The notes below the pieces were generated by a model. That model worked only from the letters and a program-made list of their open reading frames with translations, ran no database searches and was not told the origin of the DNA. The translations under genes and the position numbers were made by a program. This document shows positions 55,266-64,000 of a stretch of DNA of 64,000 nucleotides, in pieces (the first letter of the stretch is position 1; each line of letters begins with the position of its first letter). The stretch comes from Gilvimarinus agarilyticus (GTDB taxonomy: Bacteria; Pseudomonadota; Gammaproteobacteria; Pseudomonadales; Cellvibrionaceae): contig NZ_JXCJ01000001.1 in assembly GCF_000832015.1 (NCBI RefSeq), positions 1,411,993 to 1,475,992 of the forward strand. The letters run 5' to 3'.

Positions 55266-56624
55266 ATGTCAGCAACCGAAACACCGGTTAAAAAGCTTTA
55301 TATCAAAACCCACGGCTGCCAGATGAATGAGTACGACTCATCTCGCATGCGCGATTTGCTGGGGGAGTCGCACCAAATGGTGGCGACCGAGAACCCGGAA
55401 GAGGCCGATGTACTGCTGATTAACACCTGCTCGATTCGTGAAAAGGCGGCCGATAAGCTGTTTCACCAGCTGGGCCGCTGGAAGCAGCTTAAAGAGAAGA
55501 ACCCCAACATGATTATTGGCGTGGGCGGCTGTGTGGCCAGCCAAGAGGGCGAGGCCATTGCCGAGCGCGCGCCTTTTGTCGATTTGATTTTTGGCCCCCA
55601 AACCTTGCACCGGCTGCCCGAGATGATGGAACAACCGCGCGACAACGGCGCCGTGGTAGTGGATATCAGCTTTCCCGAGATCGAAAAGTTCGACAAGCTG
55701 CCCCAGCCCGATGCCGATGGCGTGAGCGCTTTCGTCTCGATTATGGAGGGCTGCTCTAAGTACTGCACGTTTTGTGTGGTGCCTTATACCCGTGGCGAAG
55801 AGGTTAGCCGGCCCATGGCCGATGTCATGGCCGAGGTTGTCCATTTGGCCGGCCAGGGGGTACGGGAAATTAACCTCTTAGGGCAAAACGTCAACGCTTA
55901 TCGCGGCGAATCTGACGATGGCATCGTCGATTTGGCCGAGCTGATTACCTACGTTGCGGCCGTGGATGGCATCGACCGTATCCGTTTTACCACTTCGCAC
56001 CCAGTGGAGTTCTCCGACTCGCTGATTGACGTTTACGCGGAGGTGCCCGAGCTGGTTAGTCACCTACACCTGCCGGTGCAAAGTGGTTCGGATCGTATTT
56101 TGATGGCCATGAAGCGCGGCCATACCGCGCTCGAGTACAAATCTAAAATGCGTCGTATTCGTGCCCATCGGCCTAACATCAGCTTTTCGTCTGACTTTAT
56201 TATCGGCTTTCCCGGTGAGACTGAAGACGACTTTGCCAAAACCATGAAGCTGATCGCCGACATTGGCTTTGATATGTCGTTTAGCTTTATTTACAGTGCG
56301 CGCCCAGGTACGCCGGCAGCGGATTTGGCCGATGACACCCCAATGGAGGTGAAAAAGCAGCGCCTGAAGATCTTGCAAGATCGCATCACCCAGCAATCCC
56401 AGCAGATTAGCCGCCAGATGGTAGGCAATATCGAGCGGGTATTGGTGAGCGGTTACAGTAAGAAAGACCCGGGCCAGCTGTCGGGCCGTACCGAAAACAA
56501 CCGGGTGGTTAACTTCCGTGCCGACGATCCGGCCTTGATTGGCAAGTTCGCCGATATTCGCATTGATGTGGCTTTGCCCAACTCTTTGCTGGGTACGTTA
56601 ATTAGCTCAGAGTTAGACGATTAA
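55266..56624 (+). CDS. miaB: tRNA-2-methylthio-N6-dimethylallyladenosine synthase
   Basis: 452-residue radical-SAM methylthiotransferase acting on A37 of tRNAs that read UNN codons. The N-terminal cluster ligands are in [23 protein letters not shown] and GVGGCVAS; the radical SAM motif is CSKYCTFC (about residues 162-169). A C-terminal TRAM domain follows (about 385-450). First gene before phoH-ybeY-corC-lnt, the conserved order. Confidence 0.97.
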   Translation: MSATETPVKKLYIKTHGCQMNEYDSSRMRDLLGESHQMVATENPEEADVLLINTCSIREKAADKLFHQLGRWKQLKEKNPNMIIGVGGCVASQEGEAIAERAPFVDLIFGPQTLHRLPEMMEQPRDNGAVVVDISFPEIEKFDKLPQPDADGVSAFVSIMEGCSKYCTFCVVPYTRGEEVSRPMADVMAEVVHLAGQGVREINLLGQNVNAYRGESDDGIVDLAELITYVAAVDGIDRIRFTTSHPVEFSDSLIDVYAEVPELVSHLHLPVQSGSDRILMAMKRGHTALEYKSKMRRIRAHRPNISFSSDFIIGFPGETEDDFAKTMKLIADIGFDMSFSFIYSARPGTPAADLADDTPMEVKKQRLKILQDRITQQSQQISRQMVGNIERVLVSGYSKKDPGQLSGRTENNRVVNFRADDPALIGKFADIRIDVALPNSLLGTLISSELDD

Positions 56625-56728
56625 GCGGAGCCCTGTTAGCCGCACAGGGGCAGGTATAACTGGTGGTTTTTTAGCTGAGTGTATTAATAAGCAAATGACC
56701 GGTTACTTGCCTTCCCCCAGCGGCGCTA

Positions 56729-57826
56729 ATGGTTTACGCTTTGTTTAATGAACGCGAAAAGAGTGCTTACACATCCTTGAATAAACACGTCACCCCCGAA
56801 ACCTCACAGGTTACCTGCGAGGTCACTCTGGAGCCCAATGATAACCGTCGCCTCGCCAGTCTGTGTGGTCAGTTTGACCAACACCTGCGTCAGATCGAAA
56901 ATCGCCTCGATATCGAAATTAGCAACCGCGGCAACCAGTTTGCGTTAGTCGGCGAGCGCGCTGTGACTGCGGCGGCGGCCGCTGTATTGCGCCAACTGTA
57001 CCGCGAAACCGGCAGCGGCGAGTTAACCCCTGATGAAATCCACCTCGCCTTGCAAAGCGCAGGCATAGAGGAGCTTATGCAGCAACAGAGTGTGTCCGAT
57101 ACGTTAGTCACCGAGGCGGATGACGATCAGCCGATGCCCGCGGGCACGGTACTGATTCGTACCAAAAAAGCCACCATCAAGCCCCGTGGTGCCAATCAGC
57201 AGCGTTACGTGCGGGCGGTGCAAACCCACGACATTAATTTTGGCGTGGGCCCGGCCGGTACGGGTAAAACCTACCTGGCGGTGGCCTGTGCGGTCGAGTC
57301 GCTGTTGCGTGACGACGTCGAGCGTATTTTGCTAGTGCGCCCCGCGGTCGAGGCTGGTGAAAAGCTTGGCTTTTTGCCGGGCGATTTGGCGCAAAAAGTG
57401 GACCCTTATTTACGGCCGCTGTACGACGCGCTGTTTGAGATGCTAGGTTTTGAAACCGTCGGTAAGCTGCTCGAGCGCAATGTCATTGAAGTGGCGCCTT
57501 TGGCTTACATGCGCGGTCGCACCTTAAACAACTCGTTTGTGATTCTGGACGAGAGCCAAAACACCACCTGCGAGCAGATGAAGATGTTCCTCACTCGTCT
57601 CGGGTTTGGCTCAACCGCCGTGATCACCGGTGATCCGTCTCAGATCGATTTGCCTCGTGGGCAAAAGTCGGGGCTGAAGCATGTGATTGAGGTGCTCGAC
57701 GGTGTAGAGGGCATCAGCTTTACCCACTTTGGCGCTAAAGATGTGGTGCGCCATCCCCTGGTACAGCGTATCGTGCAAGCCTACGATGCCTTTGAGCAAG
57801 CCAACCCCACGGGTGACGAGCGCTAG
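56729..57826 (+). CDS. ybeZ: PhoH-like protein (YbeZ), P-loop ATPase
   Basis: 365-residue ATPase; the family is linked to YbeY and ribosome or RNA metabolism. Walker A is GPAGTGKTYLA (about residue 172) and Walker B the FVILDESQN segment (about 271). From the ATG at 56729 the protein is slightly longer than usual; a TTG at 56777 would give a start closer to the family N-terminus (VTCEVTLEPNDNRRL). Neither start has a strong ribosome-binding site. Three bases separate it from ybeY. Confidence 0.93.
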   Translation: MVYALFNEREKSAYTSLNKHVTPETSQVTCEVTLEPNDNRRLASLCGQFDQHLRQIENRLDIEISNRGNQFALVGERAVTAAAAAVLRQLYRETGSGELTPDEIHLALQSAGIEELMQQQSVSDTLVTEADDDQPMPAGTVLIRTKKATIKPRGANQQRYVRAVQTHDINFGVGPAGTGKTYLAVACAVESLLRDDVERILLVRPAVEAGEKLGFLPGDLAQKVDPYLRPLYDALFEMLGFETVGKLLERNVIEVAPLAYMRGRTLNNSFVILDESQNTTCEQMKMFLTRLGFGSTAVITGDPSQIDLPRGQKSGLKHVIEVLDGVEGISFTHFGAKDVVRHPLVQRIVQAYDAFEQANPTGDER

Positions 57827-57829
57827 CGT

Positions 57830-58375
57830 ATGACTCAGGTTCACGTCGATATCGACAGGCAAGTTGACTCCGAGGCAGTGCCCGGTGACGACGAGGTACA
57901 CCGATGGGTAACGGCTGCTTTGCGCAACGAGCGCGAGGTAGCCGAAGTCAGTGTCTGTATCGTCGATCCGGCCACCAGCGCCGATCTCAATCACCGCTAC
58001 CGCGGTAAAAATTACCCCACCAATGTGTTGTCTTTTCCGGCCGATCTACCCGCCGAACTCGGCTTGCCTTTACTGGGCGATCTTGTTGTGTGTGCCGATG
58101 TGGTTGCGCGCGAGGCGCGTGAGCAAGGCAAAACGGCCGATGCACACTGGGCCCATATGCTTGTGCACGGCACCTTGCATTTGCTAGGTTACGACCACAT
58201 TGAGGAGCACGAGGCCGAAGCCATGGAGGCGCTCGAGACAGACATAGTTACCGCGCTGGGTTTTGCCCCGCCTTACACCGAAATCACTCAGGGCCAGGCG
58301 ACATCGCCCGCCCCACAAGCGACCTTGTCCACACAGGAATCAACATCGCCCACACAGGAATCCACAGTGCCATGA
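57830..58375 (+). CDS. ybeY: Endoribonuclease YbeY
   Basis: 181-residue zinc metalloprotein used in 16S rRNA 3'-end maturation and ribosome quality control. The zinc motif HGTLHLLGYDH is at about residues 117-127, preceded by NYPTNVLSFP. The last 26 residues form a low-complexity Ser/Thr/Pro/Gln tail beyond the usual end (about 155 residues); it contains a 21-bp tandem duplication in the DNA (copies at 58329-58341 and 58350-58362). The stop overlaps corC by 4 bp. Confidence 0.95.
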   Translation: MTQVHVDIDRQVDSEAVPGDDEVHRWVTAALRNEREVAEVSVCIVDPATSADLNHRYRGKNYPTNVLSFPADLPAELGLPLLGDLVVCADVVAREAREQGKTADAHWAHMLVHGTLHLLGYDHIEEHEAEAMEALETDIVTALGFAPPYTEITQGQATSPAPQATLSTQESTSPTQESTVP

Positions 58376-59226
58376 CGGACGACCCATCGAGTAGCAGCTC
58401 AACACGCACTCAAGAGCGCTCTTGGTTAGAGCGATTGCTACATACGTTTTCCACCGAGCCAAAATCACGTGACGATTTGCTCGAGATTATTAAAGACGCC
58501 GCCGAGAATAAACTACTCGATCAAGAGGCGCTTAATATTATTGAGGGGGCGCTGGACGTCTCCAGCTTGCAGGCGCGGGAGATTATGATTCCTCGCACGC
58601 AAATTGTAGCGGTTAAACTGGACGATAAGCCGCAGGATTTTTTGCCTAAAATCATCGAGTCCGGGCACTCGCGCTTTCCGGTGATTGGCGATTCGATCGA
58701 TGACATTAAAGGTATTTTGCTGGCTAAAGATTTGCTGCGCATGATGCTGGAAGGTACCACTGATTTTAGCCTCGACAGTATTATTCGCACTGCCAATATC
58801 GTGCCCGAGAGCAAGCGGGTTAACGTACTGCTGCGTGAGTTTCGCGAGCAGCGCTATCACATGGCGCTAGTTATTGACGAGTATGGTGGCATCTCCGGCC
58901 TGATTACAATTGAAGATATCCTGGAAGAAATCGTCGGTAATATTGAAGATGAAACCGACGAAGAAGTCAGCGATGAACTGATTAAACGGGTCAGCGATAC
59001 TGATTATGTGATTAAAGCGCTAACCCCGATCGATGATTTTAACGATTACTTCAATGCCGGCTTAAGTGACGAAGATTTCGACACCATGGGCGGGATTTTA
59101 ATGCAGTCGTTTGGTCACCTGCCTAAGCGTAACGAGGTGACTGAAGTGGGCGGTTTTACCTTTCGGGTGCTTTACGCCGATAACCGACAAATTCACTTGG
59201 TAAGACTCACACTTGATCAGCAGTGA
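58372..59226 (+). CDS. corC: CorC/YbeX-type CBS-domain protein
   Basis: 284-residue cytoplasmic protein with two CBS domains (about residues 65-185; VSSLQAREIMIPRTQIV and HMALVIDEYGGISGLIT) and a C-terminal CorC/HlyC transporter-associated domain (about 200-280). It has been tied to Mg2+/Co2+ handling and, more recently, to ribosome function. ATG overlaps the ybeY stop. Confidence 0.93.
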   Translation: MTDDPSSSSSTRTQERSWLERLLHTFSTEPKSRDDLLEIIKDAAENKLLDQEALNIIEGALDVSSLQAREIMIPRTQIVAVKLDDKPQDFLPKIIESGHSRFPVIGDSIDDIKGILLAKDLLRMMLEGTTDFSLDSIIRTANIVPESKRVNVLLREFREQRYHMALVIDEYGGISGLITIEDILEEIVGNIEDETDEEVSDELIKRVSDTDYVIKALTPIDDFNDYFNAGLSDEDFDTMGGILMQSFGHLPKRNEVTEVGGFTFRVLYADNRQIHLVRLTLDQQ

Positions 59227-60751
59227 AACCATCATTACCGGCCAGGTAAGGCGCGGACTCAACCGCTTGCGTAGTTATAACGCCGCAGCGGCCGCATTGC
59301 TGGCTGGGGCGCTGCAGCCGCTGGCGCTGGCGCCTTTTAATCTCTGGCCGCTGGCGTTGATCGGTCTCGGCGTCTTTGCCCTGTTGCTATTTAAAGTTTC
59401 TCGTCGCCGCGCGGCATTGGTGGCGGGTTGTTTTGGTGTCGGCTTATACGGGGTAGGCGTTTCCTGGATTTATGTTGCTATTCATCAGTTTGGCGGCGCC
59501 TCTATGTTGTTGGCGGGGTTGCTGACGCTGGTGTTTGTGCTGGCAATGGCCGCCATCTACGCACTGCCTTTTATTCTCAGCAGTAAACTGCTTGGTTATG
59601 GGCGGCTCGGCATCTTAATGGTGTTTCCGGCCTGTTGTCTGTTGGGTGAATGGCTGCGCTCCTGGCTGCTAACCGGCTTCCCCTGGCTCTATACCGGATA
59701 TGGTCACATCGATACGCCGCTGGCCGGCTGGGCGCCGCTGCTGGGGGTGATGGGTGTGGGTTACCTGGCCGCGTTTAGTGCCGCTACCGTAGCCGGCTGG
59801 TGCTTTTTTGTGCGCCCCTCGGGGAACTTGATTGTTGCCAGTGTCATGGTACTCGGTATTTGGTTACTGGGTTGGCAGCTGCAGGGGGTGCAATGGACAC
59901 GAATGAACCACGATACCCCTATCGCGGTAGCTATGGTGCAACCCAATATCGCCCAAGAGGTTAAGTGGGATCCAGCACAGGCGCAGCCAACATTAGAGCG
60001 CCTGCAGCATTTAAGTGAGCCTCACTGGGGCGCGGACTGGCTAATTTGGCCCGAAGCTGCGGTGCCGCTTACCTACCACCGGGCGCTGGACTTTTTAAAC
60101 ACGGTCAGCCGCCGTGCGAGCGAAACCAACACGGGCTTAATTACCGGCATTATTTACGATGAACAGCAACAGCGGCGCTATTACAACTCGCTGGTGGGGT
60201 TGGGCGATGCGCTGGGCATTTACCACAAACGCCGCTTAGTGCCCTTTGGCGAGTACGTGCCTTTGGAGCAGTGGTTGCGCGGCTCGATTGAGTTTTTTGA
60301 CTTGCCCACCTCGTACATCAATATAGGTCCAGAGCAGCAAAGTGGATTGGTGGTGGACGGTATCGCCATCGCCCCGACCATTTGTTACGAGGTGGTGTAT
60401 CCGTCGCTGGTGGCCAGCAGCGCTCACAATAGCAATGTGTTGATGACGGTCAGTAACGATGCCTGGTTTGCCGACTCGATTGGCCCCTTGCAGCATTTGC
60501 AAATGGCGCAAATGCGCGCGCTGGAGACGGGCCGCTATATGATCCGCAGTACTAACAATGGTGTTAGTGCGATTGTCGACCCGCAGGGGCAAGTGGTGGC
60601 TAAAACGCCGCAGTTTGTCGCAACCACATTAACCGGAACGGTGTATCCGGCCTATGGCCAAACGCCGTTTATGCGCTGGGGCAGCGCTCCCTCGGTAATG
60701 CTCGCACTGTTGTTGCTGGTGGGGGTTTATACCGCCCGGCGACGTTTTTAA
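59213..60751 (+). CDS. lnt: Apolipoprotein N-acyltransferase
   Basis: 512-residue inner-membrane enzyme that adds the third acyl chain to lipoproteins. N-terminal helices (about residues 20-225) are followed by a nitrilase-like periplasmic domain; the catalytic Glu is in WPEAAVP (about residue 281), Lys in KRRLVPFGEYVP (about 338) and Cys in TICYEVVYP (about 391). It starts with TTG at 59213, inside the end of corC; no ATG/GTG fits before the first helix. It would act on the several lipoproteins encoded in this window. Confidence 0.95.
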   Translation: MISSETIITGQVRRGLNRLRSYNAAAAALLAGALQPLALAPFNLWPLALIGLGVFALLLFKVSRRRAALVAGCFGVGLYGVGVSWIYVAIHQFGGASMLLAGLLTLVFVLAMAAIYALPFILSSKLLGYGRLGILMVFPACCLLGEWLRSWLLTGFPWLYTGYGHIDTPLAGWAPLLGVMGVGYLAAFSAATVAGWCFFVRPSGNLIVASVMVLGIWLLGWQLQGVQWTRMNHDTPIAVAMVQPNIAQEVKWDPAQAQPTLERLQHLSEPHWGADWLIWPEAAVPLTYHRALDFLNTVSRRASETNTGLITGIIYDEQQQRRYYNSLVGLGDALGIYHKRRLVPFGEYVPLEQWLRGSIEFFDLPTSYINIGPEQQSGLVVDGIAIAPTICYEVVYPSLVASSAHNSNVLMTVSNDAWFADSIGPLQHLQMAQMRALETGRYMIRSTNNGVSAIVDPQGQVVAKTPQFVATTLTGTVYPAYGQTPFMRWGSAPSVMLALLLLVGVYTARRRF

Positions 60752-60760
60752 ACGTGCGTA

Positions 60761-61657
60761 TTACAGCCGGGTAAATTCGACCTCGTACTTGCCCGCTACC
60801 GGCTGGGCCTGAAAAACCTTTGTGTCCGGGTAAGCTTTGTGTAGGGCACTGAGTAGTGCTTTTTTATCGGTTACCGGCATAAAAGCGCCCAGGTAGACGG
60901 CTTTTAGTTCGTCTTTTGCGAAGGGGCGATCGACATACCAGTGTTGTTCGTCGTTGTCCCGCACACCGCCTTCGTCTTGCGCCAGGGTAAAGCAGCGCCA
61001 CTCCTTCTCGCCTTTGGCGCTTGGCGGTTTATTTAAAAACTTTTCTTCAAACGACTCCTGCGGGCGCAGCGGCTGATTGTGCAAAACGGCGTTGAGCTGA
61101 TCTTTAAGGCTCGAAATCTCGGGGCGAAAGGGGTTGTAGTTAACCGGTTTTGGTTGGGGCAACGAGGTGTGCTCACCACAGGCAAACTTAAGCACCGCCC
61201 CGCGATGGCAGTCGGCGTAATATTGCCAGGCGGCCAGATTGTCGGCCTTGGTGCTAAACGAGCAAATACGCAGGGCGCGGGTGTACTGGCGCCAGTCGCT
61301 GAGCATTTCATCTATATCACTTTGGCGCTGATCTACCATACGCGCCATCAGTTCGTGCAATGCCTCTTCGGCCTCTTCGGGCGAGGCAAAGCGCTCCTCG
61401 TCGCGCCAGCGGCGAATAACCGTGGACAGGGGGGAGTTACCGCGGGGCTCGTCGCGCGCGAAAATCATCCCGCAGGCGGCGCGAATTACGCTGTCGAGTA
61501 ACGAGTGTGGGTCAAACGCCAGTGTGGTGCGATGGTTTAACTCAAACGGGTCGGCAAATAGCGCGGGCGCGCTCCAACGCATTGTCTGGGTGTCGACAAT
61601 ACTAAGGGCGGTGTGGGCCGGGCAGTATTTTGCCAGTGTGTCTGGGTGTTCGGGCAC
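60761..61657 (-). CDS. DUF2971 family protein
   Basis: 298-residue soluble protein of unknown function. The opening LAKYCPAHTALSIVDTQTMRWS, then ADPFELNH, and the central RICSFSTKADNLAAWQYYAD with HRGAVLKF match DUF2971. GTG start at 61657. It is convergent with lnt (9 bp) and divergent from pyrB. DUF2971 proteins are scattered and often near mobile or defence genes, but nothing of that kind is adjacent here. Confidence 0.8.
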   Translation of the reverse strand: MPEHPDTLAKYCPAHTALSIVDTQTMRWSAPALFADPFELNHRTTLAFDPHSLLDSVIRAACGMIFARDEPRGNSPLSTVIRRWRDEERFASPEEAEEALHELMARMVDQRQSDIDEMLSDWRQYTRALRICSFSTKADNLAAWQYYADCHRGAVLKFACGEHTSLPQPKPVNYNPFRPEISSLKDQLNAVLHNQPLRPQESFEEKFLNKPPSAKGEKEWRCFTLAQDEGGVRDNDEQHWYVDRPFAKDELKAVYLGAFMPVTDKKALLSALHKAYPDTKVFQAQPVAGKYEVEFTRL

Positions 61658-61824
61658 GGTTTGTCCTTATTATCGTTGCAGGCTGAGGCAATCATGCCTG
61701 CCGAATCCTGTTGTCTGAGTGGGTTATAGAATCATTATCGGCCGAGGGCCAGATTTATAAAGGCTTTTTCACTTCCCGGCAAGGCGCATTTTTCATTTTT
61801 TGTGGAAACTCTTTGTTTTGCCGT

Positions 61825-61852
61825 TTGCCATCGCGCTCTTGAGCGTTAAAAT
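61825..61852 (+). promoter_or_regulatory. Predicted sigma-70 promoter of the carbamoyltransferase gene
   Basis: TTGCCA at 61825-61830 and TAAAAT at 61847-61852, each one mismatch from consensus, with a 16-bp spacer, about 50 bp before the GTG start. Confidence 0.6.
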
Positions 61853-61904
61853 AGCCGCGGCAATCTTCTACCACCCACCTGCGGCCCCGCCCTGAGGATT
61901 CATC

Positions 61905-62921
61905 GTGATATTTACCGGCTCTCATATTCTTTCTATTGCACAATTTGACCGCGCGGACATACAGCGTATTTTTGAGGTGGCCGACGCGATGGCCCCTTAT
62001 GCCCTGCGCCGCCGTGTCACGCGGGTATTAGAAGGTGCCATTTTAGGCAATATGTTCTTTGAGCCAAGCACCCGGACCCGCATCAGCTTTGGCTGCGCAT
62101 TTAACCTATTGGGCGGTGAAGTTCGTGAGACGACCGGGTTTGAAAGTTCGGCGATTACTAAGGGCGAATCGCTGTACGACACCGCGCGGGTGCTCTCGGG
62201 GTTCTCGGATGTGATTTGTATGCGCCACCCGCAAGAGGGATCGGTGGCCGAGTTTGCGGATGCCAGCCGCGTACCTGTGTTAAACGGCGGTGACGGGGCC
62301 AACGAGCACCCGAGCCAGGCGCTGCTGGATTTGTACACCATTCGCAAAGAGCTGGCCTCTAAGGGGCGCGAGATCGACGGGTTGAGAATCGCGCTTATTG
62401 GCGATTTAAAGTACGGCCGTACTGTGCACTCGCTGTGTAAGCTGCTGTGCCTGTTTAACAATATTCATATTACCTTGGTGTCGCCGGTAGAGCTGGCTAT
62501 GCCTGGGTCGATCATCGAGCAGATGCGTGAAGCTGGCCACACCGTGGTTGTTACGGACGATTTAGCCCAGAGTATCTCTAGTGTGGATATTGCGTACTCC
62601 ACCCGTATTCAGGAAGAGCGCTTTGCTACTAAAGAGGAAGCTGACTTGTACCGTGGGCGGTTTCGTTTGAATCAGGCAATCTACACCGAGTACTGCGAGC
62701 CCAATACGGTGATTATGCACCCGCTACCGCGCGACTCGCGCGCCGGGGCCAACGAGCTGGATAACGATTTAAACCAAAACCCCAACCTCGCTATTTTCCG
62801 CCAGGCCGATAACGGCGTGCTGGTGCGCATGGCGTTGTTTGCGTTGGTGCTGGATGTTGTGGATCAGGTGGATCAGTGCTCGCGCGAGGTTAATTGGTAC
62901 AACTCATTGCGTACCCTGTAA
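61905..62921 (+). CDS. pyrB: Aspartate carbamoyltransferase
   Basis: 338-residue transcarbamylase making carbamoyl-aspartate in pyrimidine synthesis. The carbamoyl-phosphate loop is FFEPSTRTR (about residues 50-58), followed by KGESLYDT, MRHPQEGS, GDGANEHPSQALLDL, GDLKYGRTVHSL and HPLPR. All support ATCase rather than ornithine carbamoyltransferase. It is longer than E. coli PyrB (311), and no pyrI or pyrC-like dihydroorotase is adjacent. GTG start behind TGAGGA. Confidence 0.9.
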   Translation: MIFTGSHILSIAQFDRADIQRIFEVADAMAPYALRRRVTRVLEGAILGNMFFEPSTRTRISFGCAFNLLGGEVRETTGFESSAITKGESLYDTARVLSGFSDVICMRHPQEGSVAEFADASRVPVLNGGDGANEHPSQALLDLYTIRKELASKGREIDGLRIALIGDLKYGRTVHSLCKLLCLFNNIHITLVSPVELAMPGSIIEQMREAGHTVVVTDDLAQSISSVDIAYSTRIQEERFATKEEADLYRGRFRLNQAIYTEYCEPNTVIMHPLPRDSRAGANELDNDLNQNPNLAIFRQADNGVLVRMALFALVLDVVDQVDQCSREVNWYNSLRTL

Positions 62922-62941
62922 CCGGCGCTAATTCTCAACGA

Positions 62942-64000
62942 TTAGCCGCCGTCGATGAGGCGGCTGGCCATTACCGGTAAGCGTGACAGCTCGCTGGGCA
63001 GCGATAAGGATGCGGTGCCGGGCGGGGTATCAAAGATACTGTCGTCACTGAGTATAAACAGCAGCGGTGTGCCCTGAGTGCGCGGTGTCTCGGCTAAACG
63101 CTGGGTTAGGGTACGACCCGACTGGTCGGTCATCGCCGGGCTGCACACGATCAGGTCGGGGCGAATGTTAAGGGATAACTCCAGCGCCTCGTCGGTGCTG
63201 TCGGCGGTAATCAGGTTGTAGTGAGGCTGCAGCGCCTCGCAGGCTTGCATTTGTATTTCGGTGTCGGGATAGGCCACCACCACAGTGCGGTGGGCGGTCA
63301 TTTCATCTAGCTCAAAGCAATCGCGGCCCGAGTGCTTTGCCCGGTACAGTGCCCGGTCGGCGGCTTTAATGACCTCCTCCAGGTTGTAACCGCTGGTTTG
63401 CGAGCAGCTTGCACCGCCAATTGATACGGTTACGTGGGCGCTGGTGGGGGAAACCTCGTGGGGCACCGCCAATTTGGCCACGGCGCGGCGGATCGACTCA
63501 CCCACCCGGGTAGCGCCGTTGCCGTCGGTGTCGGGCAGTAGCACAATAAACTCTTCGCCACCGTAGCGCCCCAGTAAATCGAAGGGGCGTTTTAAGCAGC
63601 TTTTAATGGCCTCGCCCACGCTCACTAAACAGCGGTCACCGGCGGGATGGCCGTAGTGATCGTTGTACAGCTTAAAGTGGTCCACATCCAGCATTAGCAC
63701 ACAGGTGTGGGTGAGCTGGCGCCCGGCCAGTTGCCACTGCTTTTGCGCGTATTCGTTAAACGTACGGCGGTTGAGTAGCTGGGTTAGGCTGTCGAGCTGG
63801 CTTAGCGCTTCTAACTCACTGTTGAGTTTATTGAGTTGGTCGCGCATGTCGGCGATGCGCTCCATCGCCCGGATCTTGGCGTGGATGATCATCTTACTGA
63901 CGGGCTTGATCAGGTAGTCGTCACCGCCGGCCTCGATTCCCTTACGGTAATCTTCATCGTCGCTCATGCCGGTAACAAAAATGATGGGTATCCAGTGACT
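62942..64000 (-). CDS. Response regulator diguanylate cyclase (partial, cut by window edge)
   Basis: The frame continues past the right edge: bases 63968-64000 read IPIIFVTG directly upstream of MSDDEDYRKG, so the ATG at 63967 is internal. Visible are the end of a receiver domain (DDYLIKP), a coiled linker, a GGDEF domain with the active motif GGEEF and the inhibitory RxxD I-site as RPFD five residues before it, then about 110 C-terminal residues resembling a second receiver in which the phospho-accepting Asp is replaced (IVCSPAM where LLD is expected). It should make cyclic di-GMP. Confidence 0.88.
   Translation of the reverse strand, partial: SHWIPIIFVTGMSDDEDYRKGIEAGGDDYLIKPVSKMIIHAKIRAMERIADMRDQLNKLNSELEALSQLDSLTQLLNRRTFNEYAQKQWQLAGRQLTHTCVLMLDVDHFKLYNDHYGHPAGDRCLVSVGEAIKSCLKRPFDLLGRYGGEEFIVLLPDTDGNGATRVGESIRRAVAKLAVPHEVSPTSAHVTVSIGGASCSQTSGYNLEEVIKAADRALYRAKHSGRDCFELDEMTAHRTVVVAYPDTEIQMQACEALQPHYNLITADSTDEALELSLNIRPDLIVCSPAMTDQSGRTLTQRLAETPRTQGTPLLFILSDDSIFDTPPGTASLSLPSELSRLPVMASRLIDGG

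Noticed and set aside
61079..61501. 140-residue plus-strand frame opposite the DUF2971 gene
   Set aside because: Antisense shadow; the minus-strand protein matches a known family.

Overview
The window reads as a chromosomal segment of a marine-type gammaproteobacterium, most likely of the Cellvibrionales (relatives of Saccharophagus, Teredinibacter or Gilvimarinus). This is inferred from three things: housekeeping gene order that closely follows Pseudomonas-type chromosomes, moderately high GC, and secreted lipoproteins with long poly-serine linkers, a habit of that order. No database search was possible. No rRNA, tRNA, CRISPR array, prophage or insertion sequence was seen.

Layout. 1-2.6 kb (minus): kdsC, kdsD and a CaCA-type Ca2+/Na+ antiporter. 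2.8-7.1 kb (plus): mlaC, ibaG, murA, hisG, hisD; mlaF, mlaE, mlaD and mlaB are absent from this locus and so is hisC. 7.1-8.8 kb (minus): a DegS/AlgW protease and a YhcB/ZapG-like protein. 9-15.9 kb (plus): an alpha/beta hydrolase, zapE, rplM-rpsI, the cytochrome bc1 genes (Rieske protein plus a single gene encoding cytochrome b fused to cytochrome c1), sspA-sspB. 16-23.6 kb: a Yip1-type membrane protein, then the phosphate regulon pstS-pstC-pstA-pstB-phoU behind a canonical Pho box; PstC and PstA carry very large periplasmic insertions. 23.7-25.9 kb: a thioredoxin-fold protein and an MscS channel. 25.9-37.6 kb (minus): purD, purH, fis, dusB, a zinc-ribbon DUF3426 protein, prmA, accC, accB, aroQ, dsbD. 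37.8-42.6 kb (plus): a small lipoprotein, a PCu(A)C copper chaperone, a DUF2333 protein and DNA polymerase II.

42.6-54.5 kb is the accessory part. It holds a CAP/SCP-domain lipoprotein whose poly-serine linker is encoded by a perfect (CTAGAA)16 microsatellite, a SUKH (SMI1/KNR4) protein, two tandem seven-bladed FG-GAP beta-propeller lipoproteins, a PA14-like membrane-anchored protein overlapping a PMT-family (GT39) mannosyltransferase gene, a RoxA-like di-haem cytochrome lipoprotein and a short GlpD-like FAD oxidoreductase. The working hypothesis, flagged as inference, is a cell-surface module in which the PMT enzyme O-glycosylates Ser-rich exported proteins.

54.7-64 kb returns to housekeeping: a DUF1820 protein, miaB, phoH-ybeY-corC-lnt, a DUF2971 protein, an aspartate carbamoyltransferase, and a GGDEF response regulator that runs off the right edge.
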